Source: Photobacterium pectinilyticum
GTDB taxonomy: Bacteria > Pseudomonadota > Gammaproteobacteria > Enterobacterales > Vibrionaceae
Assembly: GCF_024357955.1 (NCBI RefSeq)
Contig: NZ_JANEYT010000011.1
Coordinates: 49,861-113,860, forward strand
Length of the DNA stretch: 64,000 bases
Direction of reading: 5' to 3'
Shown piece after piece: positions 1 to 9,572 of the stretch (within the stretch, counting starts at the first letter, position 1; each line of letters opens with the position of its first letter). The position numbers and the translations under genes were made by a program. The notes under the pieces are model-generated. The model ran no database searches. It saw only the letters and a list, made by a program, of their open reading frames with translations, and had not been told where the DNA came from.

Positions 1-558
1 ATTGGTGTCATCGTCGGGGCCTGCCAAGGGTATTACGGTGGGTGGATAGACTTGTTTGGACAGCGCTTTATTGAAGTGTGGTCTGGTATGCCAACGCTAT
101 TTTTGCTGATTATTTTGTCGAGTTTTGTCGAGCCAAATTTCTGGTGGCTACTGGGGATTATGGTGTTGTTTAGCTGGATGGGATTGGTGGGGGTTGTTCG
201 TGCTGAATTCCTCCGTTGTCGAAACCTTGATTATGTTAGGGCTGCGCAAGCAATGGGAGTCGGTGATGGGCGTATCATGCTACGCCACATGCTGCCCAAT
301 GCCATGGTGGCGTCACTTACCATGATGCCGTTTATTCTTAGTGGTTCGGTGACAACATTAACGTCATTGGACTTTCTCGGGTTCGGTTTGCCTGCCGGCT
401 CGCCGTCACTGGGGGAATTACTGGCGCAAGGTAAAACCAATTTGCAGGCACCATGGTTAGGCTTGTCTGCCTTTGTCGTTCTTTCAATCATGCTGAGCTT
501 GCTGGTGTTTGTTGGTGAAGCTGTGCGTGATGCATTTGATCCCCACCATCAGAGGTAA
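1..558 (+). CDS. yejE: YejE-like peptide ABC transporter permease, 5' end outside window
   Basis: C-terminal 185 residues of an inner-membrane permease of the oligopeptide/microcin C importer YejABEF; the reading frame is open from base 1, so the start lies upstream. Several hydrophobic segments are visible. The cytoplasmic EAA-type loop that contacts the ATPase reads RAAQAMGVGDGRIMLRHMLP, and the end EAVRDAFDP is typical of YejE. The stop is 2 nt before the yejF start, so the two genes are co-transcribed and probably translationally coupled. The match to the E. coli YejE family is from memory and strong along the whole visible part. Confidence 0.93.
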   Translation: MGVIVGACQGYYGGWIDLFGQRFIEVWSGMPTLFLLIILSSFVEPNFWWLLGIMVLFSWMGLVGVVRAEFLRCRNLDYVRAAQAMGVGDGRIMLRHMLPNAMVASLTMMPFILSGSVTTLTSLDFLGFGLPAGSPSLGELLAQGKTNLQAPWLGLSAFVVLSIMLSLLVFVGEAVRDAFDPHHQR

Positions 559-560
559 CC

Positions 561-2153
561 ATGTCGCAACCTATTATTACCATTGAAAACCTGTCGGTGG
601 GCTTTCAAAGCGGAAAAGCTGTCAATCAGGTGACTTACAACGTGAGTTTGGATATCCGACGCGGTGAAACACTGGCGCTGGTGGGGGAAAGTGGTTCAGG
701 GAAGTCTGTGACGGCCAATGCCATTTTGCGATTGTTGCCTAAATCTTCGACGCACTATATGAGTGGTCATATCCATTATGATGGCATTGATATGATGCGG
801 TGTAGCGAGCGTGAGATGCGTGGCCTTCGGGGCAATCGTATCGGTATGATTTTCCAAGAGCCGATGATGTCTCTCAATCCGTTGCATAAGGTTGGTCGTC
901 AGCTGTGCGAAACACTGGCTATACACCGAGGTACCCGACAACGTGAAGCGCAGAATAAAGCGCTAGAATGGTTGAAAAAAGTAGGGATAAGGAACCCCGA
1001 GCAACGCTTAGAGTCTTATCCTCATGAGCTCTCAGGTGGTGAACGGCAACGGGTGATGATAGCTATGGCCCTCATTAACGAGCCGGAGTTGTTGATTGCT
1101 GATGAACCGACCACCGCATTGGATGTCTCGGTTCAGGCCCAGATCTTGGATCTGCTCAACGATCTGCAGCGGGAAATGGGGATGGCGATACTGTTTATTA
1201 CCCATGATCTCAGTATTGTTCGCAAGATTGCCGACCGTGTTGCCGTCATGCAAATGGGCCGGTTGGTTGAGACCAATACGATGACCGAAGTATTTGAACG
1301 CCCTCAAGATCCCTATACCATTAAACTGATCAACTCAGATCCAAGTGGCGAGCCGGTACCTGTTGATATGGCGGCAAGCCCGATGTTTGAAATCAAGGAT
1401 TTAAGGGTATGGTTTCCGATTAAGGGCGGTATCCTCAAGCGAGTAAAAGATCATATCAAGGCCGTGACTGATGTGAGCTTTCTACTGCGTACAGGTCACA
1501 GTGTAGGCTTGGTCGGGGAGAGTGGTTCGGGAAAGTCGACAACAGGTATGGCTATTCTTAAGCTACTAGAAAGTACAGGGGAAATAGTGTTTTGCGGTGA
1601 GGATATTTCGGCATTTAATCGTAAGCAGATGCTACCCCTACGCAGTAAGTTTCAAGTGGTTTTTCAAGACCCATTTTCTGCTTTGAATCCAAGAATGTCA
1701 GTGGCACAAATCATTGGTGAGGGGTCAAGAGTTCATCAAGATTTAACACCAGAACAAGAAGAAAAAATGATTTGTAATGTGATGCGTGATGTGGAACTGG
1801 ATCCTGAAACACGTCACCGCTATCCCAATGAATTTTCCGGTGGCCAGCGCCAGCGCGTTGCGATTGCACGGGCGCTGGTACTAAAACCGTCATTCATTCT
1901 ATTAGATGAACCGACATCATCACTGGACAGAACGGTTCAATTTCAAGTGCTTACACTGCTTAAGCATTTACAGCAGAAGTATAATTTAACTTACCTTTTT
2001 ATTAGCCATGATCTTAATGTGGTGAAATCACTCTGTCACTATACCTTGGTGCTTCGCCAAGGGCAGGTAGTGGAGCAAGGCGAAACCCAAACCTTGTTCA
2101 GTGAGCCGCAGCAAGACTATACCAAGCAATTAGTATCTCTTTCAGTTGTTTAG
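561..2153 (+). CDS. yejF: YejF-like ABC transporter ATP-binding protein, tandem ATPase
   Basis: 530 aa, the usual size for YejF. Two complete ABC ATPase domains are fused in one chain. Domain 1 has Walker A GESGSGKS at residues 43-49, signature LSGGERQRV near 157 and Walker [13 protein letters not shown]. Domain 2 has Walker A GESGSGKS near 320, signature FSGGQRQRV and Walker [13 protein letters not shown]. It powers uptake of short peptides through YejBE in the inner membrane. The ATG follows the yejE stop by 2 nt with AGAGG just upstream. It is the last gene of its operon; the next gene starts 233 nt later and belongs to another pathway. Confidence 0.95.
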   Translation: MSQPIITIENLSVGFQSGKAVNQVTYNVSLDIRRGETLALVGESGSGKSVTANAILRLLPKSSTHYMSGHIHYDGIDMMRCSEREMRGLRGNRIGMIFQEPMMSLNPLHKVGRQLCETLAIHRGTRQREAQNKALEWLKKVGIRNPEQRLESYPHELSGGERQRVMIAMALINEPELLIADEPTTALDVSVQAQILDLLNDLQREMGMAILFITHDLSIVRKIADRVAVMQMGRLVETNTMTEVFERPQDPYTIKLINSDPSGEPVPVDMAASPMFEIKDLRVWFPIKGGILKRVKDHIKAVTDVSFLLRTGHSVGLVGESGSGKSTTGMAILKLLESTGEIVFCGEDISAFNRKQMLPLRSKFQVVFQDPFSALNPRMSVAQIIGEGSRVHQDLTPEQEEKMICNVMRDVELDPETRHRYPNEFSGGQRQRVAIARALVLKPSFILLDEPTSSLDRTVQFQVLTLLKHLQQKYNLTYLFISHDLNVVKSLCHYTLVLRQGQVVEQGETQTLFSEPQQDYTKQLVSLSVV

Positions 2154-2386
2154 AAGTGTCTGGTAATACCAGCTAATTGTAGCTGGGATGTAATGTGCTT
2201 CTCCTACATAATGAGTCGCCCAAAAGGCGTGGTTCTCATAATCGACTAGAATGTGACCAGTTGACGGTTTTGCCTATTGCTGTGATAGGTAAAACCTTCT
2301 GGTGCTTTTGAGTCGTGTTGATTACATTCACAACACAATAAAATGAATAACTTGTCCTGATTGATTCAGGCGAGTGGGAAAGCATT
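2154..2386. other. yejF-zwf intergenic region with two hairpins
   Basis: Two stem-loops are visible. The first is CCAGCTA/TAGCTGG at 2169-2186 with loop ATTG and no T-run. The second is GGTTTTGCCTAT/ATAGGTAAAACC at 2266-2296 with one G-T wobble and a 7-nt loop, followed by a T-containing but not uniform tract. Either could end yejF transcription; the second is the better candidate. The zwf promoter must also lie here, but no convincing -35/-10 pair could be fixed by eye. Confidence 0.4.
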
Positions 2387-3886
2387 ATGGTTAAGCCTGA
2401 AAATAATTGTATCGTCATCTTCGGCGCGTCGGGTGACTTGACCCATCGCAAGTTGATCCCAGCCTTTTACCACCTTTTCGCGAATGGATTGCTCTCAGAA
2501 GAATTCGCAATTTTAGGGGTAAGCCGAACTCACTATTCTGATACTGAGTTCCAACAGAAGCTCAAAGAGTCGCTGACTGCCAACGAAAAAGTTGACCCTC
2601 AGGTACTAGATGCTTTCTGCCAACGTCTCCATTACCAAGCCATTGATACCAAAAGTGTTGAAGATTACGCCAAGCTGAAAATGCGTTTGGATGATATCGA
2701 GCAGAAGTGTCAGACTAAAGGCAATACCACCTTCTATTTGGCGACACCGCCGAGCCTGTACAGTGTGATCCCAGAGTGTCTTGCTGCGCATGGTTTGAAC
2801 AACGAACACAATGGCTGGAAACGCCTGATTGTTGAGAAGCCGTTCGGGTATGATTTGGCAACCGCCGAGCAGCTTGATAAAGACCTGCACGCACATTTCC
2901 AAGAACACCAGATCTACCGTATCGATCACTACCTCGGTAAAGAAACGGTTCAAAACCTGCTGGTGTTCCGTTTTGCCAATACCATGTTCGAACCGCTTTG
3001 GAATCGTAACTTCATCGATTATGTTGAGATCACTGCTGCTGAATTTCTTGGCGTTGAAGAGCGTGGTGGTTACTACGATGGTGCAGGTGCGGTTCGTGAT
3101 ATGTTCCAAAACCATTTGCTACAAGTACTGGCAATGGTGGGTATGGAGCCGCCGGCAGCTATAAATGCCGACTCTATGCGTGATGAGGTGATGAAGGTCT
3201 TCAAGAGCCTTCAGCCATTGTCCGACAATGATCTTCAAAATAACTTAGTACTGGGCCAGTACACTGAATCAGATGTCCGTGGTAACCACCTTGACGGTTA
3301 TCGTGAAGAGCCCGGTGTGGCGGAAGATTCGCGTACTGAAACGTACGTCGGTTTGAAGATGTTTATCGATAACTGGCGCTGGAACGGCGTACCTTTCTAT
3401 GTCCGTACCGGTAAGCGTTTGCCAACCCGCGTTACTGAAGTTGTTATTCATTTCAAGAAGACACCGCACCCAGTCTTTGGTGCCGATGCGCCTGAAAATA
3501 AACTGATCATCCGTATCCAGCCTGATGAAGGCATTCTAATGAGCTTCGGCCTTAAGCAGCCTGGTGCTGGATTTGAGGCTAAGGAAGTGAGTATGGACTT
3601 CCACTACGAAAGCCTTGAAGAAACACATATGCTGACGGCTTATGAGCGCCTATTGCTTGATTCGATGAAAGGTGATGCCACCTTGTTTGCGCGTACCGAT
3701 GCGGTGAAAGCGTGTTGGCAGTTTGTTCAGCCAATTCTGGATTATAAAGAAAACCCAGAACACCTTTATGGTTATGCCGCGGGGACTTGGGGGCCTAAAG
3801 AAGCCGACGAGCTATTATCTCGTGACGGTCGTGAATGGCGCTTCCCATGTAAGAACCTGACTAATACTGATTACTGCGAGCTATAA
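2387..3886 (+). CDS. zwf: glucose-6-phosphate 1-dehydrogenase
   Basis: 499 aa. First enzyme of the oxidative pentose-phosphate pathway: glucose 6-phosphate to 6-phosphogluconolactone with NADP+ reduction, in the cytoplasm. The N-terminal dinucleotide-binding motif GASGDLTH lies at residues 13-20. The substrate-binding and catalytic signature RIDHYLGK is at 178-185, with the conserved KPFGYD at 151-156. The length equals the family norm. The start ATG has a purine-rich GGGAAAG upstream. The gene is first in a zwf-pgl-gnd operon; pgl begins 5 nt after its stop. Confidence 0.97.
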   Translation: MVKPENNCIVIFGASGDLTHRKLIPAFYHLFANGLLSEEFAILGVSRTHYSDTEFQQKLKESLTANEKVDPQVLDAFCQRLHYQAIDTKSVEDYAKLKMRLDDIEQKCQTKGNTTFYLATPPSLYSVIPECLAAHGLNNEHNGWKRLIVEKPFGYDLATAEQLDKDLHAHFQEHQIYRIDHYLGKETVQNLLVFRFANTMFEPLWNRNFIDYVEITAAEFLGVEERGGYYDGAGAVRDMFQNHLLQVLAMVGMEPPAAINADSMRDEVMKVFKSLQPLSDNDLQNNLVLGQYTESDVRGNHLDGYREEPGVAEDSRTETYVGLKMFIDNWRWNGVPFYVRTGKRLPTRVTEVVIHFKKTPHPVFGADAPENKLIIRIQPDEGILMSFGLKQPGAGFEAKEVSMDFHYESLEETHMLTAYERLLLDSMKGDATLFARTDAVKACWQFVQPILDYKENPEHLYGYAAGTWGPKEADELLSRDGREWRFPCKNLTNTDYCEL

Positions 3887-3891
3887 GTGAC

Positions 3892-4605
3892 ATGAATTAC
3901 CACATATTTGAAAGCGCTGAACAGGTTGTTCAAGCTCTAGCAAAAAGCTTGAAAGAATACAGTGAGCTTGGTCGTCCAGTCCATATTTCACTGCCCGGTG
4001 GTAGTACGCCATCTCAGCTTTTTGCCTATTTGGCTGACTCGGAATTTGCCCAATCCATTCAATGGCAGAACCTCCACTTTTGGTGGGGGGACGAGCGTTG
4101 CGTGGCGCCGGACAATGATCAGAGCAATTACGGCCAGGCCAAAACCTTGTTGTTTGACCACATTTCGATCCCGGCTGAGAATATCCACCGCATTCGTGGT
4201 GAAGATTTTGCAGCAATGGAAGTGCTCCGTTTTGCCGAAGAGATGATCTCGGAAATTCCTGAGCACAATGGGACCCCAGAGTTTGATTGGATCTTGCTCG
4301 GTATGGGAACAGATGGCCACACTGCATCATTGTTTCCAGGGCAAACCGATTACGAGACAACGGAAGTTGCAGCCATCGCTGCACATCCAGAGACTCGCCA
4401 GCTCCGCGTGACGAAAACAGCACATCTGCTGGCAAATGCTAAACGTATTACTTACTTGGTTTTAGGTGCAAGTAAAGCGTCGGTAATCAAAGAGATTGCC
4501 GATAATGCACCAGCTGCACAAACGTATCCCGCAGCCAAAGTCAGCTCAACGGCTGGCAAGACCGAGTGGTATTTAGATTCAGAGGCAGCCAAAGAGCTGG
4601 CATAA
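3892..4605 (+). CDS. pgl: 6-phosphogluconolactonase, DevB type
   Basis: 237 aa. Hydrolyses 6-phosphogluconolactone to 6-phosphogluconate, the step between Zwf and Gnd. The sugar-isomerase-fold motif LPGGSTP is at residues 34-40 and the conserved GMGTDGHTASLFPG near 140-153. This is the short SOL/DevB family rather than the beta-propeller E. coli YbhE type. The start lies 5 nt behind the zwf stop, so translation is probably coupled. The three genes zwf, pgl and gnd give the full oxidative branch and NADPH supply. Confidence 0.95.
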   Translation: MNYHIFESAEQVVQALAKSLKEYSELGRPVHISLPGGSTPSQLFAYLADSEFAQSIQWQNLHFWWGDERCVAPDNDQSNYGQAKTLLFDHISIPAENIHRIRGEDFAAMEVLRFAEEMISEIPEHNGTPEFDWILLGMGTDGHTASLFPGQTDYETTEVAAIAAHPETRQLRVTKTAHLLANAKRITYLVLGASKASVIKEIADNAPAAQTYPAAKVSSTAGKTEWYLDSEAAKELA

Positions 4606-4617
4606 GGAGAGAAGTAA

Positions 4618-6066
4618 ATGAAAGCAGATATTGGTGTTATCGGGTTGGCTGTCATGGGTCAAAACCTGATCCTAAACATGAATGACAACGGGTTTAAAGT
4701 CGTTGCTTACAACCGTACTGTTGCGAAAGTTGATGAGTTTTTGCAAGGACCGGCGAAAGGTACCAACATTGTCGGTGCGACATCTCTTGAAGATCTGGTT
4801 AGCCAGCTGGAATCACCACGTAAGGTGATGCTGATGGTTCGTGCCGGTGACGTTGTTGATCAGTTTATCGACAACCTAGTCCCACTGCTAGACAAAGGCG
4901 ATATTATCATTGATGGTGGTAACACGAACTACCCAGATACTAACCGCCGTGTGGCAGCACTACGCGAAAAAGGTATTCGCTATGTTGGTGCCGGTGTATC
5001 AGGTGGTGAAGAAGGTGCACGTTTCGGACCGTCTATTATGCCCGGCGGTGATCCAGAAGCATGGCCGCATGTGAAGCCAATTTTCCAAGCTATTGCCGCT
5101 AAGACCGAACAGGGCGAAGCGTGTTGTGACTGGGTCGGTAACGAAGGTGCTGGCCACTTTGTTAAGATGGTCCACAACGGTATCGAATATGGCGATATGC
5201 AGCTGATCAGTGAAGCCTACCACTTCATGAAAGAAGGTCTAGGCATGTCGCATGACGAGATGCAGGCGACGTTCGCTGATTGGAACAAAACCGAACTGGA
5301 CAGCTACCTGATTGAAATAACTGCTGATATTCTTGGCTACCGTGATGAAGACGGTGAGCCGCTAGTGGAAAAGATCCTTGATACTGCTGGCCAAAAAGGC
5401 ACCGGCAAATGGACAGGTATCAACGCCCTGGACCACGGTATTCCGCTCACACTGATCACTGACTCAGTGTTTGCCCGTTGCCTATCTTCACTGAAAGAGC
5501 AGCGTGAGCACGCAGCGTCACTATTCAACAACCCAATTACAGCTGTTGAAGGTGATAAGTCTGCGTGGTTGGATGCCCTTCGTCAGGCACTGCTTGCGTC
5601 TAAGATCATTTCTTACGCACAGGGCTTTATGCTGATCCGCGAAGCATCTGAGTCTAACAACTGGGATTTGAACTACGGCAATGTTGCTCTAATGTGGCGT
5701 GGTGGCTGTATCATCCGCAGTGCATTCCTTGGCAATATCCGTGACGCGTTTGAAGCAAACCCAGAGCTGGCTTTCCTTGGTTTGGATAACTACTTCAAGG
5801 ACATCCTAGAAAGCTGCCTGCCAGCATGGCGTAAAGTTGTGGCTAAGTCATTCGAGACCGGCCTGCCAATGCCTTGTATGTCTTCTGCGCTGACGTTCCT
5901 TAATGGTTACACGACTGCTCGTCTACCAGCTAATATGCTGCAGGCACAGCGTGATTACTTTGGTGCTCATACTTATGAGCGTACCGACAAGCCACGTGGT
6001 GAGTTCTACCACACCAACTGGACCGGTACCGGTGGTGATATTTCTTCAACAACTTACGATGTGTAA
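4618..6066 (+). CDS. gnd: 6-phosphogluconate dehydrogenase, decarboxylating
   Basis: 482 aa. Oxidatively decarboxylates 6-phosphogluconate to ribulose 5-phosphate with NADP+. The Rossmann motif GLAVMGQNLILNM is at residues 9-21 and the substrate-binding signature VGAGVSGGEEGARFGPS near 126. The family C-terminus containing HTNWTGTGG is intact. A good AAGGAGAG ribosome-binding site precedes the ATG, 12 nt after the pgl stop. Last gene of the operon, closed by a strong terminator about 30 nt downstream. Confidence 0.97.
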   Translation: MKADIGVIGLAVMGQNLILNMNDNGFKVVAYNRTVAKVDEFLQGPAKGTNIVGATSLEDLVSQLESPRKVMLMVRAGDVVDQFIDNLVPLLDKGDIIIDGGNTNYPDTNRRVAALREKGIRYVGAGVSGGEEGARFGPSIMPGGDPEAWPHVKPIFQAIAAKTEQGEACCDWVGNEGAGHFVKMVHNGIEYGDMQLISEAYHFMKEGLGMSHDEMQATFADWNKTELDSYLIEITADILGYRDEDGEPLVEKILDTAGQKGTGKWTGINALDHGIPLTLITDSVFARCLSSLKEQREHAASLFNNPITAVEGDKSAWLDALRQALLASKIISYAQGFMLIREASESNNWDLNYGNVALMWRGGCIIRSAFLGNIRDAFEANPELAFLGLDNYFKDILESCLPAWRKVVAKSFETGLPMPCMSSALTFLNGYTTARLPANMLQAQRDYFGAHTYERTDKPRGEFYHTNWTGTGGDISSTTYDV

Positions 6067-6098
6067 TTTGTAACCTAAAGAAGAATGACGTAAATATT

Positions 6099-6127
6099 AG
6101 GCGCTGATGATTCAGCGCCTTTTTTTA
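6099..6127 (+). terminator. intrinsic terminator of zwf-pgl-gnd
   Basis: Perfect 9-bp stem AGGCGCTGA/TCAGCGCCT with 4-nt loop TGAT, followed directly by a run of T. Confidence 0.93.
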
Positions 6128-6159
6128 TGGGCAGCCGGTGCCAGATATCAGCGAAAAGC

Positions 6160-6211
6160 TAATACCAACCTGGATAAGTAGTTGATCAAGTATTTATGTA
6201 GGTCGGTATAA
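6160..6211. repeat. short palindromic MITE-like element, copy 1
   Basis: A 48-bp core (6162-6209) runs from ATACC to GGTAT and is an imperfect palindrome centred on TTGATCAA at 6182-6189. Its arms contain CTGGATAAGT and TATTTATGTAGGT. It matches the copy at 53441-53488 in reverse orientation and both halves of the long copy at 57319-57479. Flanking bases are TA on the left and AA on the right, so a TA duplication is only half visible. The rest of the intergenic region (6212-6575) holds no gene or RNA that can be recognised. Confidence 0.8.
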
Positions 6212-6575
6212 GCCAGGCCGTAATTTTTAAATGCAACCTATTGCTCTTGGTTGTAATTGTTGAGCTGCGTAATAAATGCTCGGGGATAAGTGATGCAGCT
6301 GGTTAAACAGAGCAAAATTGTGAGCAAAGGAGGGTTTTTGGGTTTGTTTGCTTGGTTTTTAAACACTTGGGTAACAACCTCGTAGCAACAAATTTGGGTT
6401 AATCGACCTAGATCACGCTATCAGGTAGGGGCTTTAACTGCCAACTGTCAGCAACGCTCGATTTATGAGCTATAGATCACGCCAAATTGAATGATGAAAT
6501 AAAATATTTAACAATCGGGTTACAATGTGATTATTATACTGACGAGCATTAACCAATCATACAGGGAGTTTTTTA

Positions 6576-8114
6576 ATGCAGTCGTTAGTAGATTTTCTCA
6601 ATGGAATAATTTGGAGCCCAGTGCTGATTTATCTGTGTCTGGGTGCCGGTCTGTTTTATTCCATTACCACACGTTTTGTACAGCTTCGTCACTTCAGAGA
6701 GATGTGGCGCCTATTGTTATCGGGTAAAAGTTCCGCTCAGGGTATCTCCTCTTTTCAGGCACTAGCCGTTTCTCTTTCTGGGCGTGTAGGTACAGGTAAC
6801 ATCGCTGGTGTTGCTGCGGCTATCGGTTTTGGTGGTCCGGGTGCGGTGTTCTGGATGTGGGTTGTTGCTTTCCTTGGGGCTGCAACAGCTTACAGTGAAT
6901 CTGCCTTGGCTCAAATTTATAAAGAAGAAGATGAAGATGGCCAGTTCCGTGGTGGTCCTGCTTACTACATTGAGAAGGCCATGGGGCAGAAGTGGTATGC
7001 TTGGATTTTCGCTATTGCGACTATCTTTGCCTGTGGTGTACTTCTTCCAGGTGTTCAGTCCAACAGTATTGGTAATGCGGTTGAAGCAGCCTTTGGCTCA
7101 GGCCAGATGATTGAAACAGCCATAGGTACAATCAGCCTCGCGAAGATTGTTACTGGTACGTTTGTTTCTATTATCCTAGCGTTCATTATCTTTGGTGGCG
7201 TAAAGCGTATTGCTAACTTCACTCAGATAGTTGTACCTTTCATGGCGCTTGCCTACATTGTGATCGCCTTTGTTATCATCCTACTGAATATCAACATGGT
7301 ACCTAGTATCTTTATGATGATTATCGGTGATGCCTTCACACCGATGGCGGGAGTGGGTGCGGCAATTGGTTGGGGTGTTAAGCGGGGCGTCTACTCGAAC
7401 GAAGCGGGTCAGGGAACAGGCCCTCATGCCGCCGCTGCTGCAGATGTACAGCACCCAGCTCAGCAAGGCTTGGTACAGTCGTTCTCTATCTATATCGATA
7501 CCTTGCTAGTGTGTTCGGCAACAGCGTTCATGATTTTGATTACAGGTGCATACAACGTACACGGTGGTGCAGAGGGCATGTTCCTTATTCAGAACTTGGC
7601 GGCTGATATTGGCGCTAACGGTCCGGTATTCACCCAAATGGCTATTGAGAGCGCAATGCCAGGTATAGGCAAACCATTCATTGCCTTTGCACTGTTCTTC
7701 TTCGCCTTTACGACTATTCTTGCTTACTACTACATTGCAGAAACCAACATTGCTTACATTCGCCGCTCAGTAAAAGTACCAGGCATGATGTTTATCCTAA
7801 AAGCGGTATTGATTGTTGCGGTATTCTACGGAACGGTAAAAACCGCTAACCTTGCTTGGGCAATGGGTGATGTGGGTGTGGGTTTGATGGCCTGGTTGAA
7901 TATTGTCGGTATCTTGATTATTTTCTTCCTATCTAAACCCGCTCTAAAAGCGCTGAAAGATTATGAAGAACAGCAAAAAGCGGGCGTGACAGACTTTACG
8001 TTTGACCCGGTTAAGCTTGGTATCAAGAACGCTGGTTTCTGGGAGAAGAAACTTCACGGAAAGGTGACATCGGAAGAGGTTGAAGACGCAGAACCTGCGA
8101 AGACAACCATCTAA
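6576..8114 (+). CDS. sodium:alanine/glycine symporter, AGCS family
   Basis: 512 aa polytopic inner-membrane protein, about 10-11 hydrophobic segments. It takes up alanine or glycine with Na+. Family features seen are the N-terminal GRVGTGNIAGVAAAIGFGGP around residues 69-88, the conserved GVGAAIGWGVKRGVYSNEAG stretch near 260, and the C-terminal FWEKKLHGKV tail. CAGGGAG lies 8 nt before the ATG. It stands alone between a terminator and a terminator. No glycine riboswitch could be found in the leader even though relatives in Vibrio are controlled by one. Confidence 0.93.
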   Translation: MQSLVDFLNGIIWSPVLIYLCLGAGLFYSITTRFVQLRHFREMWRLLLSGKSSAQGISSFQALAVSLSGRVGTGNIAGVAAAIGFGGPGAVFWMWVVAFLGAATAYSESALAQIYKEEDEDGQFRGGPAYYIEKAMGQKWYAWIFAIATIFACGVLLPGVQSNSIGNAVEAAFGSGQMIETAIGTISLAKIVTGTFVSIILAFIIFGGVKRIANFTQIVVPFMALAYIVIAFVIILLNINMVPSIFMMIIGDAFTPMAGVGAAIGWGVKRGVYSNEAGQGTGPHAAAAADVQHPAQQGLVQSFSIYIDTLLVCSATAFMILITGAYNVHGGAEGMFLIQNLAADIGANGPVFTQMAIESAMPGIGKPFIAFALFFFAFTTILAYYYIAETNIAYIRRSVKVPGMMFILKAVLIVAVFYGTVKTANLAWAMGDVGVGLMAWLNIVGILIIFFLSKPALKALKDYEEQQKAGVTDFTFDPVKLGIKNAGFWEKKLHGKVTSEEVEDAEPAKTTI

Positions 8115-8136
8115 TCGATTGATCATTAAATAGTAA

Positions 8137-8169
8137 AAGGCCATTGGGTAATACCCAATGGCCTTTTTT
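8137..8169 (+). terminator. intrinsic terminator of the alanine symporter gene
   Basis: Stem AAGGCCATTGGG/CCCAATGGCCTT with a short AT-rich loop, followed by TTTTTT. Confidence 0.92.
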
Positions 8170-8342
8170 GCTGATAAGAAATGTTGTGAAGCGAAATGGG
8201 AAACAGAACGTACGTTTACGAGTGGTGGCATCATATTGCCTGTCGATTGACGTGTATGACGTATCGGTCAACAAAGACAACTGATTAACCCGATTGGTTG
8301 ATATGATGAATTGTAAAGATGAAGTTGTCTTTATATAAAGCT

Positions 8343-8349
8343 GTTAGCT
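8343..8349 (+). other. integron core-site-like heptamer, left end of cassette group
   Basis: GTTAGCT fits the attC/attI core consensus GTTRRRY and equals the core at 9541-9547. It lies 22 nt upstream of the first GNAT gene, as expected at a cassette boundary. Seven bases alone are weak evidence; the identical repeat at the next boundary supports it. Confidence 0.4.
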
Positions 8350-8371
8350 GTACCCACAAAAGGATAGTACG

Positions 8372-8848
8372 ATGATCAAAATTAGAGATTATGTTGAAGC
8401 CGATGCGCAGGCGCTATGGGATATACATTTCCATACTATTCGTAACATAAATATCCGTGACTATACTCAAGAACAAGTCGAAGCATGGGCTCCTGAGTGT
8501 TTGGATTTGTCTATCTGGAAAAAACGCCTGAAAGGCTTGACCCCATTTGTAGCGGAAATTGATGGTGTCGTTGTTGGCTACACAGATCTTCAAGCTGATG
8601 GTTTAATTGATCACTTCTTTTGCCATCACAAGTATCAAGGGCAGGGTGTTGGTAAGACATTAATGAATCACGTGTTTAATGTTGGTAAAGAACGAGGAAT
8701 TTCTCTTTTTTATTCAGAAGTTAGCATTACAGCTAAACCATTTTATGAGTACTTTGGCTTTAAAGTAGTGCAGGCTCAAGAAATGGATGTTCGTGGACAA
8801 AGGCTAAACAACTTCGTAATGGAAAAATACAGCTTACAAAGAATTTAA
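8372..8848 (+). CDS. GNAT family N-acetyltransferase, cassette-borne
   Basis: 158 aa, a single acetyl-CoA-dependent N-acetyltransferase domain. The CoA pyrophosphate-binding motif A reads YQGQGVGKTLM around residues 90-100, followed by the FYEYFGFKVV strand-helix of motif B. Substrate unknown; the family acts on amines of small molecules or proteins. AAAGGATAG precedes the ATG. The stop codon lies inside an attC-like site, and a core-like heptamer lies 22 nt before the start, which is the layout of an integron gene cassette. No promoter of its own is evident. Confidence 0.85.
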   Translation: MIKIRDYVEADAQALWDIHFHTIRNINIRDYTQEQVEAWAPECLDLSIWKKRLKGLTPFVAEIDGVVVGYTDLQADGLIDHFFCHHKYQGQGVGKTLMNHVFNVGKERGISLFYSEVSITAKPFYEYFGFKVVQAQEMDVRGQRLNNFVMEKYSLQRI

Positions 8849-8948
8849 GACGGATTCCCAACGCTTGGCACTTTTGGTTCAATTTGGGTTAAATGATTTA
8901 CTAATCAATGCTTTGAGTGCATTTTCACCACTTGATACGGCGTTGGAA
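8831..8948 (+). other. attC-like recombination site 1, degenerate
   Basis: Begins with AGCTTAC (one change from AGCTAAC of site 3), then TTTAAGACGGATTCCCAACG and CTTGGCACTTTTGG, which recall the Vibrio repeat class of attC sites. It ends with GGCGTTGGAA at 8940-8948, whose core breaks the GTTRRRY rule at the last base. It overlaps the end of the first GNAT gene and ends 10 nt before the second. Confidence 0.6.
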
Positions 8949-8958
8949 GCAAGAATGT

Positions 8959-9429
8959 ATGAGCACTATAGAATATCTAAAGTTAGACGATGTAGATTTA
9001 ACGGAGTTAATGTTTACATTAAACGAAGATTCACTGAGATCACATTTGATTGATCATCCATATTTCGATGAGAAGTCCATCCGTTCGTGGGTGGAGGGCA
9101 AAATCGATACGGATTCGATGACAGGCTGTAAAGTTCGTGCCGTTATAATCGATGGTGTTCTCTCGGGCTGGTGTGGAATTCAACCGGACGAGTGTGGCTT
9201 TGAAGTAGCCATTGTTATCTCAAAAAAATTTTGGGGTTCTGGCGTCTCAATCTTCAGAACTCTTTTACTCTGGGCCGGTCAACTTGGGCATAAAGAGGTT
9301 GTTTTTCACCTTTTAGATTCGCGGCGCGAATACAAGTCGCTTGCAAAAAAAGCAAATAGAGTTCGTAGTAGTCAGTTGTTGGGTCGTAGGTTTAATACTT
9401 ACTATTTTCCAGTAGATTCGGTGGGGTAA
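8959..9429 (+). CDS. GNAT-like acetyltransferase, cassette-borne
   Basis: 156 aa from the ATG at 8959. An in-frame GTG at 8917 would fall inside the attC-like site and is disfavoured; GGAAG lies about 9 nt before the chosen ATG. The stretch EVAIVISKKFWGSGVSIFRTLLLWA around residues 88-112 resembles GNAT motif A, and the next strand EVVFHLLDSRREYKSLAKKANR fits motif B. The match is weaker than for the upstream gene. Second of three small genes in the attC-bounded group, same orientation. Substrate unknown. Confidence 0.72.
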   Translation: MSTIEYLKLDDVDLTELMFTLNEDSLRSHLIDHPYFDEKSIRSWVEGKIDTDSMTGCKVRAVIIDGVLSGWCGIQPDECGFEVAIVISKKFWGSGVSIFRTLLLWAGQLGHKEVVFHLLDSRREYKSLAKKANRVRSSQLLGRRFNTYYFPVDSVG

Positions 9430-9435
9430 ATTGCT

Positions 9436-9547
9436 TCTAACAAGACGGTCAAACTGACGTCTATTCCATCGCTTGTTTATGTGTGGCGTTCGCTACGCTG
9501 CCACAACACAATCAACTACATAGCCGCAGCTTACCGCGGCGTTAGCT
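9436..9547 (+). other. attC-like recombination site 2, well preserved
   Basis: Left end TTCTAAC and right end GTTAGCT can pair over five positions, with inner boxes AAGACGG and CCGCGGC. The centre carries a hairpin, GTGTGGC...GCCACAACAC at about 9481-9510, as in the variable terminal structure of attC sites. Length about 112 nt. The right core GTTAGCT is 25 nt before the next coding start. Confidence 0.72.
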
Positions 9548-9572
9548 ATTTCTCGTATATAAAGGAGTTTCA

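Noticed and set aside
3881..4435. Minus-strand 184-codon open frame opposite pgl
   Set aside because: Shadow of pgl; composition follows codon positions of the real gene, and no homology is recognised.
6212..6575. Glycine riboswitch before the alanine/glycine symporter, as in Vibrio cholerae
   Set aside because: No pair of conserved aptamer cores (GGAGAG...CTCTCAGG type) can be found in the leader.
8917..8958. Earlier GTG start for the second GNAT-like gene
   Set aside because: It would lie within the attC-like site and has no ribosome-binding site; the ATG at 8959 follows the core directly.
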